DNA of 63,419 nucleotides from Bacteroidota bacterium. GTDB lineage: Bacteria; Bacteroidota; Bacteroidia; Chitinophagales; Chitinophagaceae. The notes under the pieces were generated by a model. That model saw only the letters and a program-made list of their open reading frames with translations, did no database searches and was not told where the DNA came from. Shown here piece after piece: positions 1 through 8,564 of the stretch. The position numbers and the translations under genes were made by a program. Each line of letters begins with the position of its first letter. Position 1 is the stretch's first letter. The DNA is taken from contig CANGQJ010000013.1 in the NCBI GenBank assembly GCA_947456625.1, positions 1 to 63,419 of the forward strand, written 5' to 3'.

Positions 1-533
1 GCAGCAAATCCTGCAGTTCTGTCAATGAAGTTAACATTAGTACCCACTTTTTCTGGTACTTTTTCCCATAACATACTCATACTTCCAATAGCCAAAGCTT
101 TTAAAATTGAAGCATGTGCTATTAAACCACTTGCATATCCTTTGTCATTTAAAGCATCTGCAGCATTAATTACTGTGTTTGCATCATAAATTACTTTATT
201 TGAGTTTGTCCAGATATTTCCAAGCACGGTATTGGTAGCATCTACACTTGCACCACCTTTACTAAATTGGAATTCTGCAGTATTACCCGAATTCATTAAT
301 ATTACTTCATTGGTTGTAAAGGCATTTGCAGTTACTACGCCATAAATTACACTTGCACCACCAAGTGCAAAGGTTCTTTGGTTACCAATGTTTACGCCTA
401 CTAAACCTCTAGCAGAACTAAATACCTGATCCGTGGTAGGGGCGTTAGGGTTTACAAAATCTTTCTTACAACTGGTTAAGGAAACCATCCCCAGCAAGAA
501 AGTGGTTTGAATGATATATTTAATCTTTTTCAT
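1..533 (-). CDS. SusD/RagB-like outer-membrane lipoprotein (partial, N-terminal part)
   Basis: The reading frame starts with ATG at 531-533 and runs off the left window edge, so only about 177 N-terminal residues are visible. The N-terminus is a lipoprotein signal: MKKIKYII, a hydrophobic stretch and the lipobox LTSC followed by KKDF, as is usual for SusD-family surface lipoproteins of Bacteroidota. It lies 26 bases downstream of a SusC-like receptor on the same strand, the standard susC-susD order. Inferred role: surface glycan- or peptide-binding partner that loads the SusC channel. The substrate cannot be read from this fragment. Family assignment rests mainly on context, lipobox and the start of the mature protein. 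Confidence 0.8.
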   Translation of the reverse strand, partial: MKKIKYIIQTTFLLGMVSLTSCKKDFVNPNAPTTDQVFSSARGLVGVNIGNQRTFALGGASVIYGVVTANAFTTNEVILMNSGNTAEFQFSKGGASVDATNTVLGNIWTNSNKVIYDANTVINAADALNDKGYASGLIAHASILKALAIGSMSMLWEKVPEKVGTNVNFIDRTAGFA

Positions 534-559
534 AATTCGATTTTTTATTTAATGTTGGA

Positions 560-3500
560 TTAAAAATCAGCTTTGATACCAAAACTGAATGTACGTGGGA
601 TAGGAGTAGCACCAAAATCAATTCCTCTTAAAATAGTGCTTTGACCACCTGAGTTAACCTCTGGGTCGTATCCATTGTACTTATCCCATGAAATAAGATT
701 TCTTCCACTAAAGTTTACGCTTAAGTTATTTGCAAATGCAACTTTTCCTAAATTATAACTAAGTGATAATTCACGAAGCTTAACATAGTCGCCTTTGTCA
801 ACTCTCCATTCTTCAATGGAATAAACACCACTAATGTATCCTCTAGGAAGTTGTCCTGTTTGTTCTTTTTCTGCCACCTTACCGTTACCTACACCTTGAC
901 GTGTTCTAAAGTCGGCATTAAATACATCCACTCCGTTAACCATATCAATCTGTGCACGTAATGACCATTTCTTGTAAGAAACTTCATTCACAAAACTTGC
1001 TGTGTATTTAGGGTTTGGATTGCCAATTACTTTTCTTAGAACAGTACCAGTTGGTAAACCAGCTGCATCTTTAGTTTCTGTAGGATTTAAAACAGTAGTT
1101 TGCGTTCCTTTTGCTGTCTGAGGAATACCAGCTGCATTGGTTAACAATGAACCATCTGCATTTCTAGCAAAGTAAGTTCCGTAAAACACACCAATTGGTT
1201 GTCCTTCAATAATAGCTACAGGAGCTCCTGCGTTTGTACTAAGTAATGTTAATGACTGTCCAATTTTTAATGCTTTGTTTTCATTGTGGTTATAAATAGT
1301 TGTCATTTCCCATTTCAAATTCTTTGTTTGAATTGGAGTTAAGCTTAACATTATTTCATAACCTTTATTTTCTAATGAACCAAAGTTGTCTAACAAACTA
1401 CTAAATCCACTGGTAGGAGCTAATTGTCTGTTAATTAATAAATCAGTTACTTTTTTATTATAAACGTTCACTGTTAATCCAACTCTGTTGTTAAACATAC
1501 CTAAGTCCATACCATATTCAGTCTCTGCTTGACGCTCTGGCTTCACATTTTCGTTAGCTAAAGTAGAACTTGAGTTTAAGGCACTTCTGCTTAGGAATGA
1601 GTTTGAAGAATAAGAGTTAAATCTGGAATAAGCGCCAATACCTGTAAGGTTTCCACTTTCTCCATAAGCTACTCTCACTTTAAATAAGTCAATTGATTTT
1701 GACAAGTTTAAATTTTTCCAAAATTCAGTACTAGAAATTACATAGCTCGCACTTGCTTTGCTATAGGTTTGGTTGCGTTGGTTTACACCAAAAACACTAG
1801 AACCGTCTCTTCTAACTGCACCAGTTACAAAAAAGTTATTTCTGTATTTGAAATTTTGTTGAACATAGGTACCAGTAACAGAAATTTCACTTCTGTCGTC
1901 AACGCCTGGTAATACTGTGCTAGCGCCGTTTACTGTTTGAATAAATGGAGCAAATCCTCGACCTTGTAATAATACATAATTGTTTTGCTCGTATTGTTGA
2001 GAGAAACCAACCTGAGTAGTTGAAACTAAATCGGTAGTTAAGTTCACATTATAGTTAGCACTTAAATCATGGTTAATTTGGAAAAAGTTATTTGCTGCAG
2101 TACTTGCGTAACCATTTTGTGTTGGATCTAAAGTTAAACCACCACCATAAAATGCAGGGTTTGCATTATATGCATATGGTGGAATGTAAGTAGTACCATT
2201 TTGAGCATAGTTATCAATACCCATTACGTAATCAATACTTAAGTTTTTAATCGGTTTCATTTTCACACCTAAGTTTGAAATGATACGGCTAGTTGATTGT
2301 TGTTGCTTAATGTCTTCAATTACAGATACTGGGTTAATTCTACCTCTTTCACCAACAGCTTGAATATTCCCGTTAGCATCTCTGGTCCAAATGTCATGGA
2401 AGTTTCCAATAATGGTAACTGCATTGGTAGGAGAGAAGAAGGATTGTCCATCTGGTTTTTCATTCGCAGTTGATTTAATATAATTTAAACCTAAACTCAT
2501 ACTTAACCATTTGTTAATGGTTTGATCAATGTTAGATCTAAAACTAAATCTTTGGAAATCGGTATTCTTAATAATACCTTGATTCATAAAATAAGATCCA
2601 CCAAAATAATATTTTGTTTTATCGGTACCACCACTAATTGAAATATTATTATCTGTTCCAGTAGCAGTTCTAAAAATATAATCTTGATAATCATATCTTT
2701 TTACTGCAGTTGTAGTAGTAGCAAATGGGGCAGTAATAATATCTTGAGTTAAAGCACCCACACCATCGGTAGGTCCACCAAATTTAGTTGGTGATTGGTT
2801 CACTTCTAATTTCTTTCTTAATGAACTACTTGTATAAGTACTAGAGAAACTTACTTTTGGTGCGCCCGATTTACCTCTTTTAGTAAAGATTTGAATGACA
2901 CCTGCATTAGCCCTACTACCATAAGTAGCGGCAGCAGCTGCACCATTTAAAACCTCTACTCTTTCAATGTCAGCAGGATTAATATCTGACATTCTACTTT
3001 GTCCAATAGTACCTACAAAGTTTCCACCGTCGTAGTTGCCAGAAGTATTGGTTACTCTGTTTGTAGCATTGTTAATAATAACACCGTCTACTATGTATAG
3101 CGGCTCTGAAGAAGAAAGTACAGAACTAATACCTCTTAATCTTACAGACATACCACCAGCAGGATCACCACTGTTTTGACTAATTTGAGCACCAGCTGTT
3201 TTACCTTGCAAAGCAGCTAATACGTTACTAGTAGCGCCCTTAGTTAAGTCTTCGGCACTTACAGAACTAATATAGCTACCTAATTGTCTTTTAGTAGTTC
3301 CCGCAGAGGTACCTGTAACAACTACTTCATCCAATTTTGAATATTGTTCTGTTAAAGTAATTGCAATATTTTTAGTATTTCCTTTTGGGTTCACTAAAAT
3401 GTCTTGCGTTTTAAAACCTACTCCCGAAGCTGAAATAGTAAATGCAGCAGTTGCATTATGTGAAATTGAGAAATTACCGTTGTTGTCTGTGTTGGCCCCT

Positions 3501-3676
3501 TTTTTAGTGCCTTTGATAACAACTGAAATTCCTTCGATAGGACTATTGTCTTTTTGATTCGTGACTTTACCGCTAATTACTCCCTGAGCATAGCTGGCAA
3601 AACTTAAACCAGACAACAGTGTTAAAACCATCATAAGCCTAGTTAGCAAAGGCTTTTTTGTTTTTTTTAGTTTCAT
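560..3676 (-). CDS. SusC/RagA-family TonB-linked outer-membrane receptor
   Basis: 1038 residues, normal for SusC proteins. In order: Sec signal peptide (about 1-30, ending SYAQG), a carboxypeptidase-regulatory-like beta domain (about 31-112, GVISGKVT start), the TonB-box-like LDEVVVTG (about 115-122), a plug domain (about 128-265, with SEPLYIVDGV and the typical YGSRANAGVIQIFTKRG), then a long beta-barrel to the C-terminus (ending GIDFGATPIPRTFSFGIK). Known role of the family: TonB/ExbBD-energised import of oligosaccharides or peptides across the outer membrane with a SusD lid; the partner follows directly downstream. No glycoside hydrolase lies next to the pair, so the ligand is open. The adjacent DeoR-type gene could regulate it, which is only an inference from position. 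Confidence 0.95.
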   Translation of the reverse strand: MKLKKTKKPLLTRLMMVLTLLSGLSFASYAQGVISGKVTNQKDNSPIEGISVVIKGTKKGANTDNNGNFSISHNATAAFTISASGVGFKTQDILVNPKGNTKNIAITLTEQYSKLDEVVVTGTSAGTTKRQLGSYISSVSAEDLTKGATSNVLAALQGKTAGAQISQNSGDPAGGMSVRLRGISSVLSSSEPLYIVDGVIINNATNRVTNTSGNYDGGNFVGTIGQSRMSDINPADIERVEVLNGAAAAATYGSRANAGVIQIFTKRGKSGAPKVSFSSTYTSSSLRKKLEVNQSPTKFGGPTDGVGALTQDIITAPFATTTTAVKRYDYQDYIFRTATGTDNNISISGGTDKTKYYFGGSYFMNQGIIKNTDFQRFSFRSNIDQTINKWLSMSLGLNYIKSTANEKPDGQSFFSPTNAVTIIGNFHDIWTRDANGNIQAVGERGRINPVSVIEDIKQQQSTSRIISNLGVKMKPIKNLSIDYVMGIDNYAQNGTTYIPPYAYNANPAFYGGGLTLDPTQNGYASTAANNFFQINHDLSANYNVNLTTDLVSTTQVGFSQQYEQNNYVLLQGRGFAPFIQTVNGASTVLPGVDDRSEISVTGTYVQQNFKYRNNFFVTGAVRRDGSSVFGVNQRNQTYSKASASYVISSTEFWKNLNLSKSIDLFKVRVAYGESGNLTGIGAYSRFNSYSSNSFLSRSALNSSSTLANENVKPERQAETEYGMDLGMFNNRVGLTVNVYNKKVTDLLINRQLAPTSGFSSLLDNFGSLENKGYEIMLSLTPIQTKNLKWEMTTIYNHNENKALKIGQSLTLLSTNAGAPVAIIEGQPIGVFYGTYFARNADGSLLTNAAGIPQTAKGTQTTVLNPTETKDAAGLPTGTVLRKVIGNPNPKYTASFVNEVSYKKWSLRAQIDMVNGVDVFNADFRTRQGVGNGKVAEKEQTGQLPRGYISGVYSIEEWRVDKGDYVKLRELSLSYNLGKVAFANNLSVNFSGRNLISWDKYNGYDPEVNSGGQSTILRGIDFGATPIPRTFSFGIKADF

Positions 3677-3692
3677 AACTGTGTTTTAATTA

Positions 3693-4439
3693 TTAATAGA
3701 TGATAATTCCGTGTTTTTTATATGGAGCCAGTAGGGGGTTATTGGGATCCAATTCGGTGATTAAAATATCAATCTCGTCAAGATTGGCAACTTTAATTTT
3801 TTGTTGAGAATTTAATTTCTCTGAAATTCCAATACAAACTGTTTTTTTGGAAGCTTTAATCATTGCTTTTTTTATTTGCACTACTTCCCAATCGTTTTCG
3901 CTTAGTCCAAATTGTGTATCTATTGAATTAATTCCCATAATACATAAATCGGCTTGTATGGACTCGATTGCTTGCACTGCATTGGCGCCCGTTGCAAGCA
4001 TAGCATCTTTTGATATTTTATCACCAATCATAACTACTTCAATACTTGGATGATGCGAAAACTCAATGGCAGCGTTTAAACTACAAGTAAAAAAAGTTGC
4101 GTTTAATTGCTTGTCTAATGATTTAGCAAATTCTAAAATGGAAGTTCCTCCTGATGTTAAAATGTACATTCCATTTTGGACTAGGGCTGCAGCTTTTTTA
4201 GCAATTAAATTTTTGTGTCCAATATTGTAAACCATTTCCCTGTCAAATGCCGTATGAAAGGATTTACTTAATGCGCCGCCATGCACTTTAATTAATTTGT
4301 CTTCCTGAGAGAGCTCTTGTAGGTCTCTTCTAACCGTATCATCAGATACGCCCATGTTACTGCTTAAATCCGCACATAATACTTTATTATGCAAGTTTAG
4401 CTGGTGTAAAATGTAATTTTGGCGCTCTTGTTTAAGCAT
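3693..4439 (-). CDS. DeoR-family transcriptional regulator
   Basis: The chosen ATG (4437-4439) gives 248 residues starting MLKQERQNYIL, the usual beginning of DeoR proteins; an in-frame upstream ATG would add 14 residues that do not look like the family. Residues about 1-57 form the DeoR winged helix-turn-helix with the signature GVSDDTVRRDLQEL, followed by KLIKVHGGAL. The rest (about 75-235) is the DeoRC sensor fold, related to sugar-phosphate isomerases, with MYILTSGGTSILEFAK. Family members bind phosphorylated sugars and usually repress transport or catabolic genes. It ends 16 bases before the start of the SusC gene on the same strand, suggesting co-transcription or control of that locus. 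Effector and targets are unknown. Confidence 0.9.
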   Translation of the reverse strand: MLKQERQNYILHQLNLHNKVLCADLSSNMGVSDDTVRRDLQELSQEDKLIKVHGGALSKSFHTAFDREMVYNIGHKNLIAKKAAALVQNGMYILTSGGTSILEFAKSLDKQLNATFFTCSLNAAIEFSHHPSIEVVMIGDKISKDAMLATGANAVQAIESIQADLCIMGINSIDTQFGLSENDWEVVQIKKAMIKASKKTVCIGISEKLNSQQKIKVANLDEIDILITELDPNNPLLAPYKKHGIIIY

Positions 4440-4522
4440 TATGCGGTTTTGGTACATTAAATTATGCAAAAAACCGCACAAACGAACAGATGTTAATAAA
4501 TAATGTTAAAAATGTGAATGAA

Positions 4523-5788
4523 CTAGGCTTTTGCTAATGCTATAATAGCAGCAACAAAATGGTCTAACTCCTTAGTGGTTGTGTAAATATTTGGACAAAT
4601 ACGACAACCCCTCACATTTGCATAGTCAATGGCTACCGTAAATACTTGGTGTTCACTTAATAGTCGCTTGGCTAAGTCTGCAGGTTCAATTCCTTTAATA
4701 CCCACATTGGCAATGGCACAACTTCTGGCAGGGCTAGCTGGGGTGTTTAAAATTACATTAGGTAGATTTCTTACTTTTTGTGTCCAATAGTTTTGTAAAT
4801 AACGAAGTCTTGTCTCTTTTTTTTCGGCACCAATTGCTTCATAATAATCAATACAATCATTAATGGTAAGGTCGGTATGAACTGGGTGGGTGCCCGTATG
4901 ATTTAAACGATTTATTTTATTGATATCCTTTTCGCCTTCGGCAAGTAAAGGCCAAACTTTTTTAATGTTTTCTTTTTTTACATATAACATTCCAGCACCC
5001 AATGGAGTGCTTAACCATTTATGTAAAGCTGCTGCATAGTAGTCACAGTTAAGGTCGCTAATTTTAAATTGTATATGTGCAAATGCATGGGCACCGTCCA
5101 CAATTACTTGAACGCCTTGTGCATGCGCCATATCACATATTTTTTTTATTGGGAGTATTTGACCTGAAATATTAATCATGTGACTTACCAGTATTGCTTT
5201 TGTTTTACTTGTAATTGCATTTTTATAAAGTGAAACAATTTCATCATCATCTTTTGGATGATTTGGAACAGATAACATAACACGAACCACGCCATATCTG
5301 TTTTGCACTTGTTCAAACATGTCAAGCATGGCACCATAGTCTTGATAAGCCATTATGGCTTCGTCTCCGGCTTTCCAGTCCAGTCCGCCAATGACCATGT
5401 CTAATGATTCTGTGGTATTTCTTGTAATGATTAATTCGTCCGCACCACAACCTGCAATTCCAGCTAAACGTGCAGTGATTTTTTTCTTATTATCAAACTG
5501 TACTGTTCGCATATAATAAGAGCCCTGCAAGTTTACTTCCTTAATATGATCAATGAATTTATTTAGTAAAGGTTGAGGTAAGAAATTATAATAGCCATTT
5601 TCTAAATTTATATAGTCTGGCTTAAGTATATATTGATTCCTGATTTCATTCCAGAAAGTTTCATCACTCGCAAGTTTGGAAGCAGTTACATTTTTCTTTT
5701 GTTCAAAATGGTTGGCAAAACTTGTAAGGCCTAATGGGGTTCCTACACCAGCAAGCAGGATGTTTTTTATAAATTGTCTTTTGTGCAT
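4523..5788 (-). CDS. Class V aminotransferase (isopenicillin-N epimerase-like), probably exported
   Basis: 421 residues from the ATG at 5786-5788 (MHKRQFIKNILLAG); an upstream in-frame ATG would place 12 residues before this signal. The N-terminus looks like a twin-arginine or Sec signal (KRQF instead of RRxF, then a hydrophobic stretch), so export is likely but the route is unclear. The body is a fold-type I PLP enzyme: TRNTTESLDMV for cofactor phosphate binding, VIVDGAHAF with the Asp that contacts the pyridine nitrogen, and AAALHKWLSTPLGAGML with the Schiff-base Lys. Relatives act as cysteine desulfurases, epimerases or kynureninase-like enzymes. The exact reaction cannot be named. It sits upstream of the DeoR gene on the same strand with an 83-base gap. 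Confidence 0.87.
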   Translation of the reverse strand: MHKRQFIKNILLAGVGTPLGLTSFANHFEQKKNVTASKLASDETFWNEIRNQYILKPDYINLENGYYNFLPQPLLNKFIDHIKEVNLQGSYYMRTVQFDNKKKITARLAGIAGCGADELIITRNTTESLDMVIGGLDWKAGDEAIMAYQDYGAMLDMFEQVQNRYGVVRVMLSVPNHPKDDDEIVSLYKNAITSKTKAILVSHMINISGQILPIKKICDMAHAQGVQVIVDGAHAFAHIQFKISDLNCDYYAAALHKWLSTPLGAGMLYVKKENIKKVWPLLAEGEKDINKINRLNHTGTHPVHTDLTINDCIDYYEAIGAEKKETRLRYLQNYWTQKVRNLPNVILNTPASPARSCAIANVGIKGIEPADLAKRLLSEHQVFTVAIDYANVRGCRICPNIYTTTKELDHFVAAIIALAKA

Positions 5789-5963
5789 ATCGGGTAAATG
5801 TGTAACTAAGTTACCAAAAAACAAGCTAAAATTGGGCCCTATACCCTTGCCATTTATATCAAAAGGAATTTTTTGGGGATCAAACTAAATAACAAATTAG
5901 TGCATGGTTTTTCAAAAAACTGGATGATTGGAGTTTAAAACTTCCACAAAAAGAATATGTATT

Positions 5964-6869
5964 TTAATTGGGTTGGTAGGCTAATTTAAACTGATACCAA
6001 TTGACAATAGGACCACTATTTCCATAACTACCGCCTCCCATGCCACCACCACGCATACTACCGCCTCCCATGCCACCACCACGCATACTACCGCCTCCCA
6101 TGCCACCACCACGCATACTACCGCCTCCCATGCCACCACCACGCATACCACCGCCTCCCATGCCGCCACCACGCATGCCACCGCCTCCCATGCCACCACC
6201 TTCTGCTCGATTCATGCCTGTCATGGAAGCATTGGGCCTTTGCGCATCGCCCCCCATATTGTTAACTATAATACCTACACTGATACTTGGAGCTTTAGTA
6301 TTTGTAATAGGAGTAGTGAGTACATTTTTTAAGGGTATGATAGCTTCAAAAACAAGGTTATTGTAAGGGTCATAATTCAAGCCAATTTTAATATGACTAG
6401 TGTCTTTTAAATCATAGATTCTGTTTTCCATGTTAATAAATCCAAAAGTGCTAAAAATATCCGCATCTAGAATCATTTTTTCTTTCATTGCAGTTGGATT
6501 GGTATTTCTAATTCCCATGCGTCGGTTGTTTATTTCATCTTGGTCCTTAAATGGGTAAATTAAACCCATGTCTGTGCTTTTTTTACCTTTAATGTCTATG
6601 TATACTTTAATGCCAGCGCGTAACATTTTCATTTGTGTGGCTTGATCATTTGAGGCAACACTTACATAAATATTTTCACGGTCATTTGTAATAGCATATT
6701 GCAAAGAACCCGTTTCATTGCCAAAACGTAATGGCAGTCCCCAATCTGAAGCATTGCCATCAGCCACAATAGGTTCGGATTGATACTTTCCTACAGGAAA
6801 ATTAGTAGGGCTGCAATTGGTAAGTAAAAATGGAATAGCATATAAAACAACGTAGCTTAACTTGTGCAT
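5964..6869 (-). CDS. CBM9-like lipoprotein with Gly-Met-rich repeat insert
   Basis: Taken from the ATG at 6867-6869 (301 residues) because this gives a clean lipoprotein signal MHKLSYVVLYAIPFLLTNC; a longer start at 6920 is in frame but puts 17 residues before the signal. After the lipobox, residues about 25-215 resemble a CBM9/DOMON-type beta-sandwich (IVADGNASDW start, IYVSVASND, KVYIDIKGK). Near the C-terminus a tract of GGGM, RGGGM and GGGSM units is inserted ahead of a last strand reading VNWYQFKLAY. This tract is encoded by near-perfect 30-bp tandem repeats. Function unknown; surface binding of sugars, haem or metal is possible. It is a single gene between differently spaced neighbours. 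Confidence 0.75.
   Translation of the reverse strand: MHKLSYVVLYAIPFLLTNCSPTNFPVGKYQSEPIVADGNASDWGLPLRFGNETGSLQYAITNDRENIYVSVASNDQATQMKMLRAGIKVYIDIKGKKSTDMGLIYPFKDQDEINNRRMGIRNTNPTAMKEKMILDADIFSTFGFINMENRIYDLKDTSHIKIGLNYDPYNNLVFEAIIPLKNVLTTPITNTKAPSISVGIIVNNMGGDAQRPNASMTGMNRAEGGGMGGGGMRGGGMGGGGMRGGGMGGGSMRGGGMGGGSMRGGGMGGGSMRGGGMGGGSYGNSGPIVNWYQFKLAYQPN
6031..6200. repeat. 30-bp coding minisatellite (5 units plus a partial one)
   Basis: Units start at 6031, 6061, 6091, 6121 and 6151, with a 20-base partial unit at 6181. The first three units are identical; the fourth and fifth differ at one to a few bases, as expected for recent tandem expansion. The unit begins CCGCCTCCCATGCCACCACC on the plus strand. 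Being a multiple of three it keeps the frame of the lipoprotein gene on the minus strand, each unit giving ten residues of Gly, Met, Arg and Ser. It is GC-rich in an AT-rich genome and gives open frames in all neighbouring phases, which are artefacts. Confidence 0.97.
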
Positions 6870-7041
6870 GTAAATAATTTGTACAAATTTAGTCAAACAA
6901 GCGTGGTCCTGTTGTAACAATTTAAGTTTTCACAAAATCTTAATTAAAGTTATTTGATGAGATGATGCCAGCTTAATTCTAACTTAAGCAATGTTTTATT
7001 AGTTAAATTAAACAATGTATTTTTGGTAAAACATAATTGCT

Positions 7042-8544
7042 TTGAACTTAATTAAGTCTAATATAGATTCATTGATGGCGGCCCTACTCGGAGCAGTCAT
7101 TATTATAGGTTTAACGCTACATAGTGGACTAGGTATTTCGCCAGACTCCATTTATTATATGAGTGCAGCGGATAATTTTATAGCAGGGAAGGGGTTTTAT
7201 CAATTTGATGCAAAGCCCTTTGTAATGTTTCCAGTGTTTTATCCTGTTGCTATAGCCATGGTAAAGTTTATTACTGGTGCTTTATTTATAAAATGGGCAC
7301 CTGTTTTTAACGCTTTATTATTTGGGCTTGCCATTTTTATTGCTGGACTTATTTTGCAAAAATCAAATATCAATAAATTTATAAAATGGGCAGCCCTTTT
7401 GCTACTCATAACCAGTCCAAGTTTGCTTGAGGATTTTACCATGCTTTGGTCCGAAACTTTATTTATTTCTGAAATTGTTTTATTTTTTTATGTGAGTAGT
7501 TTTTATTTTGAAAAAAATAAGGTTGGTGCTTTAATTGCAATGGCTTTACTTGCTGCTATTATAGCAGATACCAGGCTAGCTGGAGTTACAATTATTGCAA
7601 CTGGTGGCTTATTAATTTTACTAGAACATAAAATTATTAGGCGAAAAAAAATAATTCATTTTTTAATGTTTGGGTTCATTTCAATATCTCTATTTGTTAT
7701 TAACCTAATTAGGAATGCTTTGGTATCAAGCACTTTAACAGGCAATAGGCAAAAAGGGGTTACCCCGCTGTTGGAAAACTTAAAATATTATGGTTTGGTT
7801 TTGTCGGATTGGTTTTCCATTACAAAATGGTTGCAGATTTCAACGGTGGTAATGGCTATTGTATTTTTGGTGTTTATAGTAATGCTATTTTTATTATTAG
7901 TGTGGAAGTCTAAAAAGCAACATTACTTTGAAAAAGTAAGTTTAGTGTTTGCTTTTATATACTCCATTTTTATGTTGGCTGTGGCTACTATTTCAAGATT
8001 TGAGACCATGAATAATAGGTTGCTATCACCTTTATTTATTCCAATTGTATTTGTGTTTGTATTTTTTATAATGAATGTATTGGAGGGTTTAAAAAACAAA
8101 TGGTACAAAATTGCATTTAGCTTTTTTATTATATTTATTTTTATTTTCACGGCAACCCATTATTTTAAATATACCCTAGCTACCTATCAGGAAAACAAAC
8201 AGGGAGGTATTGGAGGATATTCGGATGACGACTGGCTTATCACAAGTGGGCTTCTTAATTACCTTCAAAATACCCCTGCATTTTTTAAATCGAATAAAGT
8301 AATTTTTTCAAATGCAGCACATGCTATTTATTTTAAAACAGGACAGCAGTCTCAAATTTTACCAGAAAGGAAATATCTTAGTTTAGTGCATGAATTTAAC
8401 AAAATGCCTTCCCAAATATTGGTCTGGTTTAATAATGAAGACAACCCAGAGGTTTTAACATTAGCCGAAGTGTCAGAATCTAAAAATTTGCAAATAATTG
8501 GCAAATTTAACGACGGGGTGATATACCTATGTACGTCAAAATAA
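7042..8544 (+). CDS. Polytopic membrane protein, GT-C glycosyltransferase-like
   Basis: Up to 500 residues from a TTG at 7042; an in-frame ATG at 7075 would shorten it by 11 residues and is an equal candidate. About 10-11 hydrophobic segments, then a soluble tail of about 110 residues. After the first segment comes GISPDSIYYMSAADNF, where an acidic residue in the first extracytoplasmic loop is what GT-C enzymes (PMT/ArnT-like, using polyprenyl-phosphate sugars) typically have. A TAnnTTTG box lies at 7018-7025. The next gene encodes a polysaccharide synthase/deacetylase fusion and starts 20 bases downstream, so the two may be one transcription unit that modifies or builds a surface glycan. Donor and acceptor are unknown. 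Confidence 0.6.
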   Translation: MNLIKSNIDSLMAALLGAVIIIGLTLHSGLGISPDSIYYMSAADNFIAGKGFYQFDAKPFVMFPVFYPVAIAMVKFITGALFIKWAPVFNALLFGLAIFIAGLILQKSNINKFIKWAALLLLITSPSLLEDFTMLWSETLFISEIVLFFYVSSFYFEKNKVGALIAMALLAAIIADTRLAGVTIIATGGLLILLEHKIIRRKKIIHFLMFGFISISLFVINLIRNALVSSTLTGNRQKGVTPLLENLKYYGLVLSDWFSITKWLQISTVVMAIVFLVFIVMLFLLLVWKSKKQHYFEKVSLVFAFIYSIFMLAVATISRFETMNNRLLSPLFIPIVFVFVFFIMNVLEGLKNKWYKIAFSFFIIFIFIFTATHYFKYTLATYQENKQGGIGGYSDDDWLITSGLLNYLQNTPAFFKSNKVIFSNAAHAIYFKTGQQSQILPERKYLSLVHEFNKMPSQILVWFNNEDNPEVLTLAEVSESKNLQIIGKFNDGVIYLCTSK

Positions 8545-8547
8545 GCT

Positions 8548-8555
8548 TATTTTTG
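8548..8555 (+). promoter_or_regulatory. Promoter box TAnnTTTG before the GH18-NodB-GT2 gene
   Basis: TATTTTTG matches the Bacteroidota -7 consensus and starts 4 bases after the stop of the upstream gene, 9 bases before the ATG at 8565. No clear -33 TTG is seen at the right distance. If used, the 5' leader would be very short. Confidence 0.45.
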
Positions 8556-8564
8556 TAGACATTC

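Noticed and set aside
6031..6200. CRISPR-like array of 30-bp repeats
   Set aside because: Units are contiguous with no spacers, lie inside a coding frame, and no cas genes are present.
6040..6366. Proline-rich open frame on the plus strand (PPPRILPPPMP repeats)
   Set aside because: It is the antisense reading of the 30-bp minisatellite in the lipoprotein gene; repeats without stops in one frame are open in others too.
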